Positions 1 through 6,372 of a stretch of DNA of 25,980 nt are shown piece by piece. Source of the DNA: a virus. The number at the start of each line of letters is the position of its first letter. The first letter of the stretch is position 1. Where the stretch lies: positions 1 through 25,980 of IMG/VR virus record IMGVR_UViG_3300048033_000646. One strand, given 5' to 3'. The notes below the pieces were generated by a model. It saw nothing but the letters and a program-made list of their open reading frames with translations. It did no database searches and was not told the origin of the DNA. Both the position numbers and the translations under genes were made by a program.

Positions 1-2
1 TG

Positions 3-137
3 CTGGTAATTGTAATGGGATGGATTGTTTGGGAATCGTCTGTTATAATTGACGAGCGCAAAAAAAGATATCGTGCTGGCACACACGACTACTACGACAA
101 TCCAATTAAAAAGGAAAAAGATGAAAAAATATCTTAA
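3..137 (+). CDS. Small membrane protein, C-terminal part (cut by window start)
   Basis: An open frame enters the window from the left and ends at TAA 135-137. About 44 codons are visible. The first visible residues, LVIVMGWIVWESSVII, form one hydrophobic segment, followed by a charged cytoplasmic-looking tail (DERKKRYRAG, then KKEKDEKIS). It overlaps the start of thyA by 17 bases, a packing style seen throughout this window, which supports it as a real gene. No family is recognised. The true start lies outside the window, so length and topology are unknown. Confidence 0.55.
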   Translation: MVIVMGWIVWESSVIIDERKKRYRAGTHDYYDNPIKKEKDEKIS

Positions 138-984
138 TGCCCTAGAATATATTTTAGAAAACGGTGAAGATGTAAGCGACAGGACTGGTGTAGGCACACG
201 CACAGTATTTGGATATCAAATGCGTTTTCCACTATCACATAGTGAGTTTCCGGCAGTAACTACAAAGAAACTTGCTTGGCGTAGTGTTGTAGGTGAATTG
301 CTGTGGTTCTTGGAAGGCAGTACAGATGAGCGTAGACTTGCTGAACGTACATTTGAAAAGCCTAGAGAAGAACTAGAAGATAAAACAACTATCTGGACTG
401 CTAATGCAAATGCACAAGGTGTAGCACTAGGATATCGCAACGACGATTTATACAAAGAACTAGGACCTGTATATGGAAGTCAGTGGCGTGACTTTAATGG
501 CGAAGGATTAGATCAGATTGCTGTGATTATTCGTCAACTAACAGCAGAGCCCGACAGTCGCCGCATTATTTTAAGTGCTTGGAACCCTAATGAACTAGAA
601 CATATGGCACTTCCTCCGTGTCATACCCTTGCACAGTTTAAAGTTATTAATGGCAAACTAAGTTGTCAACTGTATCAGCGCAGTGCAGACATGTTCTTAG
701 GCGTGCCTTTTAACATTGCATCGTACAGTTTGCTTACGCACATGTTGGCACAAATCTGCGGATTAGAATTAGGTGAGTTTATTTGGACAGGTGGAGATTG
801 TCATATCTATAGTAATCACTTTGAACAAGTTAAGCAACAGTTAGAGCGTAGACCTGTATCTGGTCCTACACTCGATATGCCAGAGTTTGAAAATATTGCA
901 GAACTATTAGAAACTAAAACTAGTGATTATAAACTGCTAAACTATGACCCTATGGACAGTATTAAGGCACCGATGGCAGTATGA
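121..984 (+). CDS. thyA: Thymidylate synthase ThyA
   Basis: Methylates dUMP to dTMP using 5,10-methylene-tetrahydrofolate, supplying thymidylate for phage DNA synthesis. The product is 287 residues, close to the usual ThyA size. The catalytic cysteine is visible in LPPCHT (C167), preceded by the phosphate-binding arginines of DSRR (146-149) and followed by QLYQRSADMFLGVPFN (183-198), the nucleotide-binding core. The C-terminus ends in MAV as in classical ThyA. I chose ATG 121 because AAGGA lies just upstream and family similarity begins at MKKYLNALEYIL; an in-frame TTG at 49 would add unrelated residues encoded over the preceding gene. Its TGA overlaps the next ATG (ATGA). Function is near certain. 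Confidence 0.96.
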   Translation: MKKYLNALEYILENGEDVSDRTGVGTRTVFGYQMRFPLSHSEFPAVTTKKLAWRSVVGELLWFLEGSTDERRLAERTFEKPREELEDKTTIWTANANAQGVALGYRNDDLYKELGPVYGSQWRDFNGEGLDQIAVIIRQLTAEPDSRRIILSAWNPNELEHMALPPCHTLAQFKVINGKLSCQLYQRSADMFLGVPFNIASYSLLTHMLAQICGLELGEFIWTGGDCHIYSNHFEQVKQQLERRPVSGPTLDMPEFENIAELLETKTSDYKLLNYDPMDSIKAPMAV

Positions 985-1583
985 CACAACAAGGTTACGG
1001 AATATATGACTACGAATACTCTAACAAGTATTTTATAGATAGGATTTATTATAATCATGTTGATCCTAACTTAACAAATTTTGTAAAAGAAAAATCTGAA
1101 CAAACAAGACAAGATTATCGTAACAATTTAGCAGGAGATATCCAGCGACAGTTTTTGTTATATAGTATTCCTGACGAATTTAATATAATTGGTGACAATG
1201 GAATCAATGATATTAACAATATGCTAAAGCAGCATCTCCAAAAAATAATGAAAGATGACTACACAGAACATACACTTGTAGATTTATGGGTTAACTTTCA
1301 AGAAAAATATGAATTTAATCCTATTCACGACCACGGCGGGACATTTAGTTTTGTTTGGTATTTAGACATTCCAGAAGAAATTAGAAAAGAACATCTTGAA
1401 TCGGTAGGAACTGCACAATGCAGAGGGTTGATACAGTTTGCTAGTACATTTACTCCAGAACAATTAACTTTTAATCCAAGTACTAATGATATACTGATTT
1501 TTAGAAGTTCGCAAATGCATCAAGTATATCCTTTTTATTCAGATGCTACTAGAATAAGCGTAAGTGGAAATATTAGTGTATGA
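981..1583 (+). CDS. 2OG-Fe(II) oxygenase-like protein
   Basis: A 200-residue protein whose C-terminal half looks like the double-stranded beta-helix of the 2-oxoglutarate and Fe(II)-dependent oxygenases common in marine T4-like phages. The segment NPIHDHGGTFSFVWYLDIP (113-131) carries the proximal metal ligands (H116 and H118 or D117). H180 in SSQMHQVYPF fits the distal histidine, and R191 in ATRISVSGNI fits the 2-oxoglutarate-binding arginine. Residues 1-100 are polar and not recognised. The start ATG overlaps the thyA stop codon and the gene is coupled downstream to 1580, so it is probably co-expressed with thyA. The substrate (protein, nucleotide or DNA base) cannot be told from sequence. 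The fold assignment is fairly confident; activity is inferred from conserved ligands. Confidence 0.7.
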   Translation: MTQQGYGIYDYEYSNKYFIDRIYYNHVDPNLTNFVKEKSEQTRQDYRNNLAGDIQRQFLLYSIPDEFNIIGDNGINDINNMLKQHLQKIMKDDYTEHTLVDLWVNFQEKYEFNPIHDHGGTFSFVWYLDIPEEIRKEHLESVGTAQCRGLIQFASTFTPEQLTFNPSTNDILIFRSSQMHQVYPFYSDATRISVSGNISV

Positions 1584-1828
1584 TGGGGCATGGCTATTAC
1601 GGTAGTAAGTTAGACGATCAAGAAATGCACGAAGAAAAATTTGCCTGGTTTCCTGTGCGTAGTACGTTTAATAAAAAACTCATATGGTTTAAAAAATATC
1701 ATATAGTGCATATACTATACGATGATACCGGCCGTCCTCCTATCAAAGGCTGGAGTTGGCCTTTGATATACACAAAGAATGAATATTTATTGTATTTGTT
1801 AATGAAAGAGTCGGAGGGTAAATCATAA
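1580..1828 (+). CDS. Hypothetical protein, 82 aa
   Basis: Not recognised. The product is 82 residues, rich in aromatic residues (many W, Y and F) with several His, including FAWFPVRSTFNKKLIWFKKY and IKGWSWPLIY, and has no signal peptide or membrane segment. It starts with two consecutive ATG codons, the first overlapping the TGA of the oxygenase gene, so translational coupling is likely. Its last codons and TAA lie inside the 1813-1841 hairpin. The compact aromatic pattern suggests a small folded domain. It is the last gene of the thyA-oxygenase group before convergent phoH. Confidence 0.7.
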   Translation: MMGHGYYGSKLDDQEMHEEKFAWFPVRSTFNKKLIWFKKYHIVHILYDDTGRPPIKGWSWPLIYTKNEYLLYLLMKESEGKS

Positions 1829-1841
1829 CGATTTACCCTCC
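1813..1841. terminator. 12-bp hairpin between convergent genes
   Basis: GGAGGGTAAATC (1813-1824), loop ATAAC, then its exact reverse complement (1830-1841). The stem overlaps the last codons of the 82-aa gene and ends 8 bases before the phoH stop. A perfect 12-bp stem between convergent genes is what a bidirectional terminator looks like. Neither side has a long T-run, so if it terminates it is not of the classical U-tract type; it may instead protect mRNA 3' ends. Confidence 0.7.
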
Positions 1842-1849
1842 TTACTGCG

Positions 1850-2572
1850 TTAACTATCGCCGTATACTTGTAGTACCTCGGTTACTGCCTCGTGACGTTC
1901 GATGTCTCCTTGTGCAAAATGGACTACGTCCAGGTGTGATTTATTACTTGATTCTAACAGTTTAGTAAAATCTATTAGACCGTTATCCTTCAGCCTATCT
2001 GCCTGTGCTAAATCGCCAGTCACTGCCATCATTGAGTCTTGACCTAAACGAGTTAAAAGCATTTTCATTTGGTTTGGTGTTGCGTTTTGCATTTCGTCTG
2101 CTAAAATAAACGCTTGTTTAAATGTGCGCCCACGCATATATGCTAGGGGAGCAATTTCAATGATGCCTTCTTCAATCATTCCTTCTATCTGTCGTGCATC
2201 AAAATATTCTCTTAGCACATCAAAAATAGGCCTCGTCCAGGGTGCCATCTTTTGTTCTAGCGTTCCTGGTAAAAAGCCAAGTTCTTCGTCAACCGATACT
2301 GCTGGTCTAGTAACAATAATTTTATCGACTTTGCCTTCTTTAAATAACTTAACTGCTACTTGCACAGCAAGTAATGTTTTACCCGTACCAGCAGGACCGA
2401 CGCCAAATACAATACTTTTGGTGTCGTCAAGAAGTTTTAATACATATTGTTCTTGATTTTTATTTCTTGGTAGGATAGTTACATTTTGCTTTTTTTGATG
2501 TGAATCGAAGTTAATTACATTAGTGTAATTACTGGAGTTTGCGTTATTACGCTGTTTCCTTTTTGCACCCAT
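1850..2572 (-). CDS. phoH: PhoH-like P-loop ATPase
   Basis: A 240-residue PhoH-family protein with a RecA-like P-loop NTPase core. Walker A is GPAGTGKT (59-66) and Walker B is FILADEMQN (155-163). VTRPAVSVDEELGFLPG (87-103) and VTGDLAQAD (184-192) are typical PhoH motifs. Residues 1-35 are polar and low-complexity. PhoH is common in marine phages; its role (RNA or phosphate-stress related) is unsettled. The start is supported by AGGAGG about 8 bases upstream of the ATG. It is the only minus-strand gene seen here, convergent with the thyA group and divergent from the late gene at 2726, so it is its own transcription unit. A GGTAAATA late-type promoter and a hairpin lie upstream. Confidence 0.93.
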   Translation of the reverse strand: MGAKRKQRNNANSSNYTNVINFDSHQKKQNVTILPRNKNQEQYVLKLLDDTKSIVFGVGPAGTGKTLLAVQVAVKLFKEGKVDKIIVTRPAVSVDEELGFLPGTLEQKMAPWTRPIFDVLREYFDARQIEGMIEEGIIEIAPLAYMRGRTFKQAFILADEMQNATPNQMKMLLTRLGQDSMMAVTGDLAQADRLKDNGLIDFTKLLESSNKSHLDVVHFAQGDIERHEAVTEVLQVYGDS

Positions 2573-2599
2573 TAAGTGTCCTCCTATATGGAATATGGA

Positions 2600-2634
2600 G
2601 TAGGACTGTTTGCTCGTAGGAGCAGTTGTCCTAC
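2600..2634. promoter_or_regulatory. Two-tier hairpin in the phoH leader
   Basis: The outer arms GTAGGAC (2600-2606) and GTCCTAC (2628-2634) enclose inner arms TGCTC (2611-2615) and GAGCA (2620-2624) around the loop GTAG, with a small internal loop of TGTT against GTT. On the minus strand it lies in the phoH leader, 28 to 62 bases before the start codon. It could be a 5'-end stabiliser, a protein-binding site or a barrier against transcripts from the divergent side. Confidence 0.5.
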
Positions 2635-2638
2635 AATG

Positions 2639-2646
2639 TATTTACC
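2639..2646 (-). promoter_or_regulatory. Candidate T4-type late promoter for phoH
   Basis: The minus strand reads GGTAAATA here, the same octamer as upstream of dnaJ at 6739. Assuming T4 geometry (TATAAATA at -13 to -6), +1 falls at about 2633, the first base pairs of the hairpin, which would give phoH an mRNA with a 5'-terminal stem-loop. The assignment rests on motif and position only. Confidence 0.4.
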
Positions 2647-2689
2647 AAATGTGTTACTATGAAAAACTATTTGTTATCTCCCTAGAGGC

Positions 2690-2697
2690 GATAAATA
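2690..2697 (+). promoter_or_regulatory. T4-type late promoter, GATAAATA
   Basis: GATAAATA differs from the T4 late consensus TATAAATA by one base. Predicted +1 is about 2703, giving a leader of about 23 bases with AGGA before ATG 2726. The same octamer recurs upstream of three other genes in the window (5778, 10934, 14680). Recognition would need a gp55-like sigma factor, which is not encoded in this window. Confidence 0.65.
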
Positions 2698-2725
2698 AGT
2701 ATATAATTAGAGTATAGGAAATTCC

Positions 2726-3271
2726 ATGGAAGACGTTTACGATCTTATTAAAAATGTAGAAAAAATTTACAGTAGTAACACTGCATTTCAAGTATTGAAA
2801 GATTTTGAAAGAGTTTTAGAAGAACTTGATATGTATGTCTATAAAAACTGGCAAGATGGTGAATTGCTATCAGGGCCAACAATTAGCCGTCATTGGGTAA
2901 CTTGTAAATTTATGTGGGACAGAAAAGATATGCCTGATCCAATGGGTGCAAAACGTCTAACAGAATATGATTGTAAAATTGGCTATGCAAAAAGCTATAT
3001 ACTAAAACCAAGAAAAATTAAAAAACCGGAAGATGTTAGAGATGGTACTAAAAAAGGAAAACTTGATAGACATCCTATCTGGATTGTAGAAATTCAGATG
3101 CCTAAAAAACTTATTGCTGATATGTATAGCAGTTATGCAGAACAAAATGATATCGATACTGAGCCAGCAGTTCCAGCCAATCTTCCACAGACAGAACCAC
3201 AACAATCCGAAGATCAGGCATTAGGGCTTGACGCAGGTATTGATTCTCCAGATTTAGGAGCAACAATCTAA
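2726..3271 (+). CDS. Hypothetical late protein, 181 aa
   Basis: Function not recognised. The N-terminus (1-50) is helical and acidic (DVYDLIKNVEKIY, then DFERVLEELDMYVYKNW). The middle contains SGPTISRHWVTCKFMWDRKD and GAKRLTEYDCKIGYAKS, which look like a compact mixed alpha/beta domain. Residues about 140-181 form a Pro/Gln/Asp-rich, probably disordered tail. No signal peptide or membrane helix. It is the first gene behind a GATAAATA late promoter, and its stop shares a base with the next ATG, so the two form a coupled pair read just before the lysis genes. A virion or assembly role is plausible from late expression only. Confidence 0.75.
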   Translation: MEDVYDLIKNVEKIYSSNTAFQVLKDFERVLEELDMYVYKNWQDGELLSGPTISRHWVTCKFMWDRKDMPDPMGAKRLTEYDCKIGYAKSYILKPRKIKKPEDVRDGTKKGKLDRHPIWIVEIQMPKKLIADMYSSYAEQNDIDTEPAVPANLPQTEPQQSEDQALGLDAGIDSPDLGATI

Positions 3272-3987
3272 TGAGTTTACGAGAAGGTGATTTAAAAGAT
3301 TTAATTGAAGATATTTTTGAGATTGATTCATTCCAGTCAAAAATGGGCGACGACAAAAATATTATTACTATTAGTTTTAATGTAAACGGGCACGAACCAG
3401 CCAACGACTTAGCAAATTTTCTTGAAAAAGGATACGATTTTATTTTAGATGCTGATGTCACAAGTGGAGAGCAAAGTGATGGTAAGTATAAAGTATTTGT
3501 TGAAATTGAAAGACAGCGTAGTGCAACTGACGAAATTACCGAAATGCTAGATGGTGTAAGTAAACTATCGAACATTAGTAATTTTAAATTTAGGTATTAC
3601 AAAGACTTTAAAAGTAAACCAGCAACAACTGAAGAAATGGCTCAGTCAATACCTTTAGACCCTGACGGTTATATAGTTATTGCTAATGAGTCAAATTTAA
3701 ATAATTTTAAAAATTTCTTCAACAAAAGTTTTTTAGATGAAGTTGACATGGTTAATGAAACTTTAGTTATTAAGAAGAAATGGGCTGACCCACTTGCATT
3801 TAATTTTATTGAGTTTGGCAATACATTAGAAATTCACGAGTCGATAGACGGTAAATTTGATCTAATGGAAAGCTATCCAGAGATACTCTTTCTTACCAAA
3901 TATATTGGTGACTATAACATAAGTAAGTATGGAGACAAACTTGTCTTTGAAAATGAGGACAAAGCCCTAGTTGTTAAAAGGATATAA
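3271..3987 (+). CDS. Hypothetical late protein, 238 aa
   Basis: Not recognised. An acidic, soluble-looking 238-residue protein with no signal peptide or membrane segment. Alternating hydrophobic stretches (NIITISFNVNG, KYKVFVEIERQ, NFKFRYYKDFK) suggest beta strands in the first half. The second half (DGYIVIANESNLNNFKNFF, then LFLTKYIGDYNISKYGDKLVFE) looks like a second alpha/beta unit. It starts on the stop codon of the preceding gene, and the endolysin follows one base after its TAA, so it belongs to the same late transcription unit. The partner-like arrangement with the 181-aa gene suggests the two work together; a function cannot be given. Confidence 0.75.
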   Translation: MSLREGDLKDLIEDIFEIDSFQSKMGDDKNIITISFNVNGHEPANDLANFLEKGYDFILDADVTSGEQSDGKYKVFVEIERQRSATDEITEMLDGVSKLSNISNFKFRYYKDFKSKPATTEEMAQSIPLDPDGYIVIANESNLNNFKNFFNKSFLDEVDMVNETLVIKKKWADPLAFNFIEFGNTLEIHESIDGKFDLMESYPEILFLTKYIGDYNISKYGDKLVFENEDKALVVKRI

Positions 3988-3988
3988 A

Positions 3989-4864
3989 ATGAGTTTTGAA
4001 TTTGATTTTACTAAAGAACATCTAGCTGAAATTATCTCAGCAGATGCAGATGATTGGTATGACGCATTATGCGAGCTACTACCTAAATACGGAATTACTA
4101 CAGAACGTAGAGTCGCACACTTCCTAAGTCAGTGCGCTCACGAATCAGGCGGCTTTAAACGCCTAGAAGAAAACTTAAACTATTCAGCAAAAGCACTACG
4201 TGCAGTGTTTGGACGTTATTTTGGTGATGCTCCAAAGCGTGATGCAGACGAGTATCACAGACAGCCAGAAATGATTGCAAACTATGTGTACATGGATGAA
4301 TTCCGTAAGTACAAAATGGGCAATACAGAAGAAGGTGACGGCTGGAGATTCCGCGGTCGTGGTCTAAAGCAGTTGACTGGACGTGAAAACTATACACGTT
4401 TTGGTGCTAGTGTTGACATGACAGCAGAAGAAGCAGCAGAATATGTAGCAACTCCAGCAGGTGCTATTGAGTCAGCTTGCTGGTTCTGGGATGCAAACAA
4501 CCTAAATGACATTGCAGATGGTGATGATGTTAAGCGTATGACTAAGAAGATCAACGGCGGAAGCATTGGTCTTGAAGATCGTAAGAAGCGTTACATGCAT
4601 GCAATGGAAGTACTAGGCATGGATGCTGAAGATTTAGCAGCAGACGACGATGACATCGAAGATATCATTGATGATATCGGTGTACTACGCAAAGGTTCTA
4701 AAGGCGAAGGCGTTAAGATTATGCAAGAAGCATTAGGTGTTAGTGCAGACGGCGACTTTGGGCCTGGCACAGAACGTGCGTTAAAAGAGTGGCAGGCAGC
4801 AAACGGTCTAACAGCAGACGGTATTGCAGGACCTGCAACATTTGCGAAACTATTGGACGACTAA
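3989..4864 (+). CDS. Endolysin: GH19 chitinase-like muramidase with C-terminal PG-binding domain
   Basis: Cleaves peptidoglycan at lysis. Residues 1-215 form a GH19 (chitinase/lysozyme-like) domain: QCAHESGGFKRLEENLNYSA (48-67) holds the likely catalytic Glu52 and Glu61, and GDGWRFRGRGLKQLTGRENY (116-135) is the family signature. An Asp-rich linker (217-230) leads to a PG_binding_1 domain (about 231-291) with the paired repeats DGDFGPGTERALKEWQ and DGIAGPATF. The protein has 291 residues and no signal peptide, so it needs a holin or other export. The start is ATG 3989 behind AAAAGGA; the in-frame TTG at 3971 would overlap the upstream gene. Many GH19 phage endolysins carry the binding domain at the N-terminus; here it is C-terminal. 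The spanin genes follow directly. Confidence 0.9.
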   Translation: MSFEFDFTKEHLAEIISADADDWYDALCELLPKYGITTERRVAHFLSQCAHESGGFKRLEENLNYSAKALRAVFGRYFGDAPKRDADEYHRQPEMIANYVYMDEFRKYKMGNTEEGDGWRFRGRGLKQLTGRENYTRFGASVDMTAEEAAEYVATPAGAIESACWFWDANNLNDIADGDDVKRMTKKINGGSIGLEDRKKRYMHAMEVLGMDAEDLAADDDDIEDIIDDIGVLRKGSKGEGVKIMQEALGVSADGDFGPGTERALKEWQAANGLTADGIAGPATFAKLLDD

Positions 4865-4865
4865 T

Positions 4866-5327
4866 ATGGGTATGAAGCTAGCAGCAGTAATGGCAATTAT
4901 GATGTTAGCACTATGCGGTGCTGGCTATATGTATTATCAAGATACACAAGAACGCATTGCTATCCTAAACGCAAACAATGCAAAGTTAGAAACAGCAGTA
5001 GCTATAAGTGAAGAGGCTGTTTCGACTTTGCAAGCCGATTTCGCAAAGGCAAACGCAGAGTTAAGTCGTGTTAATCAAGAGTTTGCTGCTATACGTGCGC
5101 AAAATAACGTACTAGCAGATAAACTTGCGAAACACGACCTAGCTGTGTTAGGCGCAGGGAAACCTGGACTAGTAGAAAGACTAGTAAACAAAGGCACGAT
5201 TAATGCAGGTAGATGTTTTGAATTACTTGCAGGTGCAGAACTAACTGATAAAGAAAAGGAAGCAAAAGATGGGAAAGCGTTTAATAACGAATGTCCTTGG
5301 CTTTGGCCTGGTCCTAGCACTCCTTAG
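4866..5327 (+). CDS. Inner-membrane spanin (i-spanin, Rz-like)
   Basis: A 153-residue protein with one N-terminal membrane helix (AAVMAIMMLALCGAGYMYY, about residues 5-23), then a long heptad-like coiled coil (about 28-95), then a periplasmic tail with two cysteines (GRCFELL and NNECPWL). This is the standard i-spanin plan: an inner-membrane anchor that spans the periplasm to meet the outer spanin and fuse the membranes after endolysin action. The start is ATG 4866 or ATG 4872; neither has a strong Shine-Dalgarno, and coupling to the endolysin stop two bases earlier is likely. The last 59 bases overlap the outer spanin gene in another frame, an arrangement known for spanin pairs. Confidence 0.82.
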   Translation: MGMKLAAVMAIMMLALCGAGYMYYQDTQERIAILNANNAKLETAVAISEEAVSTLQADFAKANAELSRVNQEFAAIRAQNNVLADKLAKHDLAVLGAGKPGLVERLVNKGTINAGRCFELLAGAELTDKEKEAKDGKAFNNECPWLWPGPSTP

Positions 5328-5733
5328 TGGATGCACAAGCATGCCTCAGAAGATTGAGGTTAGTGCTAAACCTGTAGACAAACCTGAGCTTGTACTTCCT
5401 AATCCAGAAGCACTCAACATGAAAGATGTTACGTGGGTACTTCTTACTCCAGAAAACTTTGAAGAAAAAGTAGCTGAACTATCTAAGAACGGCAGACCAG
5501 TAGTGTTCTTTGCACTTACTGACGAAGGCTACGAAAATCTTAGTATAAACTTTTCTAGTATACGTGCATACATTCAACAACAGCAAGCAATTATTGTTGC
5601 ATACGAAAACTACTACAAGAACGCAAACGAAGCACTCGACGCTGCTAATAGCAATATAGAAGGTGCAGCAGCAGAAGTAGAAGCACAACAGTCTGTAGAA
5701 GAAGATAACAACCCTTTTTGGAAAGTGTTCTAA
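5269..5733 (+). CDS. Outer-membrane lipoprotein spanin (o-spanin, Rz1-like)
   Basis: A 154-residue protein with a lipoprotein signal peptide: basic start MGKR, hydrophobic core, and lipobox LLSGC with the acylated Cys at residue 22. The mature part contains VTWVLLTPENFEEKV and a helix YENLSINFSSIRAYIQQQQA followed by IIVAYENYYKNANEA, resembling the family of phage outer spanins encoded beside T4-like i-spanins. It ends in an acidic stretch and NPFWKVF. It starts inside the i-spanin gene in a different frame (59-base overlap). Together with the endolysin and i-spanin it completes the outer-membrane disruption step of lysis, so the host is a Gram-negative bacterium. Confidence 0.85.
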   Translation: MGKRLITNVLGFGLVLALLSGCTSMPQKIEVSAKPVDKPELVLPNPEALNMKDVTWVLLTPENFEEKVAELSKNGRPVVFFALTDEGYENLSINFSSIRAYIQQQQAIIVAYENYYKNANEALDAANSNIEGAAAEVEAQQSVEEDNNPFWKVF

Positions 5734-5777
5734 ACTTCCTCCTGATTTGTCCTTGCTCATTAATCCTAGCATTGTAA

Positions 5778-5785
5778 GATAAATA
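5778..5785 (+). promoter_or_regulatory. T4-type late promoter, GATAAATA
   Basis: GATAAATA followed by C. With T4 geometry, +1 falls at about 5791, inside the left arm of the 5788-5812 inverted repeat, leaving a leader of about 19 bases before ATG 5810. Confidence 0.65.
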
Positions 5786-5787
5786 CT

Positions 5788-5812
5788 CATAGTAAAGAGA
5801 GGGTTTACTATG
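5788..5812 (+). promoter_or_regulatory. Hairpin with RBS in loop and start codon in stem
   Basis: A perfect 9-bp inverted repeat: CATAGTAAA (5788-5796), loop GAGAGGG (5797-5803), TTTACTATG (5804-5812). The loop is the Shine-Dalgarno sequence of the gene at 5810 and the right arm ends in its ATG. A transcript reading through from upstream can form the full stem, while one starting at the late promoter (+1 about 5791) loses the outer three pairs, so translation could depend on which promoter made the message. Confidence 0.65.
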
Positions 5813-6091
5813 GAAACAATTCAAGCAATGTTCGGCGACACCTTGTGGATCTATACCGCTATTGCAGGTAGTGTATTAGGTGCGGCATTTTTATTCTGGT
5901 TTAAAGACACAAGAATAGCAACGTGGGGCGTACAAAAATTTGATGCTACATTAGAATACCTTGCAATACGTTGGGGCTGGACGTGGCTACAAAATGATCC
6001 TAATGCTTGGCGTGTAAAGTATCCTAAAATAACAAACAAAATTGACGAGCTTGAGGCTCGTATTGCTAAACTAGAGGGAAAATCTAAATGA
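5810..6091 (+). CDS. One-TM protein with coiled-coil tail, holin candidate
   Basis: A 93-residue protein: a short N-terminus (METIQAMFGDTL), one strong membrane helix (WIYTAIAGSVLGAAFLFWF, 13-31), an aromatic amphipathic middle (TWGVQKFDATLEYLAIRWGW, 38-57) and a C-terminal coiled coil (KITNKIDELEARIAKLEGK). The size, single N-terminal helix, charged coiled tail and position just after the spanins fit a class III-like holin or holin accessory, but no family signature is certain. It has its own late promoter and a start-codon hairpin. The stop overlaps the next ATG. The alternative is an unrelated small inner-membrane virion or lysis-timing protein. Confidence 0.72.
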   Translation: METIQAMFGDTLWIYTAIAGSVLGAAFLFWFKDTRIATWGVQKFDATLEYLAIRWGWTWLQNDPNAWRVKYPKITNKIDELEARIAKLEGKSK

Positions 6092-6354
6092 AAAAAACTT
6101 TAATTGCAATGATGCTTATAGCATCTACTACTGCATTTGCTGATGAAAGCAAACAGTATAAATGCGGCGGTCAAGTATATGATCCTGCTGAATATGAATG
6201 TGTAGGAGACAACACACTAAAGGAATTGGGCAGTAAATCTGCTTGGGATGCAATGGGCGAAGGTGTTAATCAAATAGGCGGCGCCATTTCAGACGGAGCA
6301 TCTGCCGCAGGTAATGCTATTTCAGGCGCAGCAAAGAAATTAAAATTCTGGTAA
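6088..6354 (+). CDS. Secreted small protein with CG-Y-Y-C motif and Gly/Ala-rich tail
   Basis: An 88-residue protein with a clear Sec signal peptide (MKKTLIAMMLIASTTAFA, then DES), so a mature periplasmic product of about 70 residues. The mature N-terminus contains YKCGGQVYDPAEYECVGDN, with two cysteines 13 residues apart. The spacing resembles the short CBM52-type carbohydrate-binding motif known from fungal glucanases, but the trailing Cys of that motif is absent. Residues about 55-88 are Gly/Ala-rich and amphipathic (GGAISDGASAAGNAISGAAK), ending KKLKFW, reminiscent of membrane-active peptides. ATGA overlap with the holin candidate and location in the lysis block suggest a role in envelope contact or lysis. 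Family assignment is tentative. Confidence 0.7.
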   Translation: MKKTLIAMMLIASTTAFADESKQYKCGGQVYDPAEYECVGDNTLKELGSKSAWDAMGEGVNQIGGAISDGASAAGNAISGAAKKLKFW

Positions 6355-6372
6355 TTGAGAGGGGAAAGACTA

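Noticed and set aside
49-120. N-terminal extension of thymidylate synthase from TTG 49
   Set aside because: The added 24 residues do not fit the family, overlap another reading frame, and ATG 121 has AAGGA at proper spacing.
3111-3575. 154-aa minus-strand open frame opposite the late genes at 2726 and 3271
   Set aside because: It is a shadow frame across two real genes, with Ser/Leu/Ile-rich composition typical of antisense and no promoter or ribosome site.
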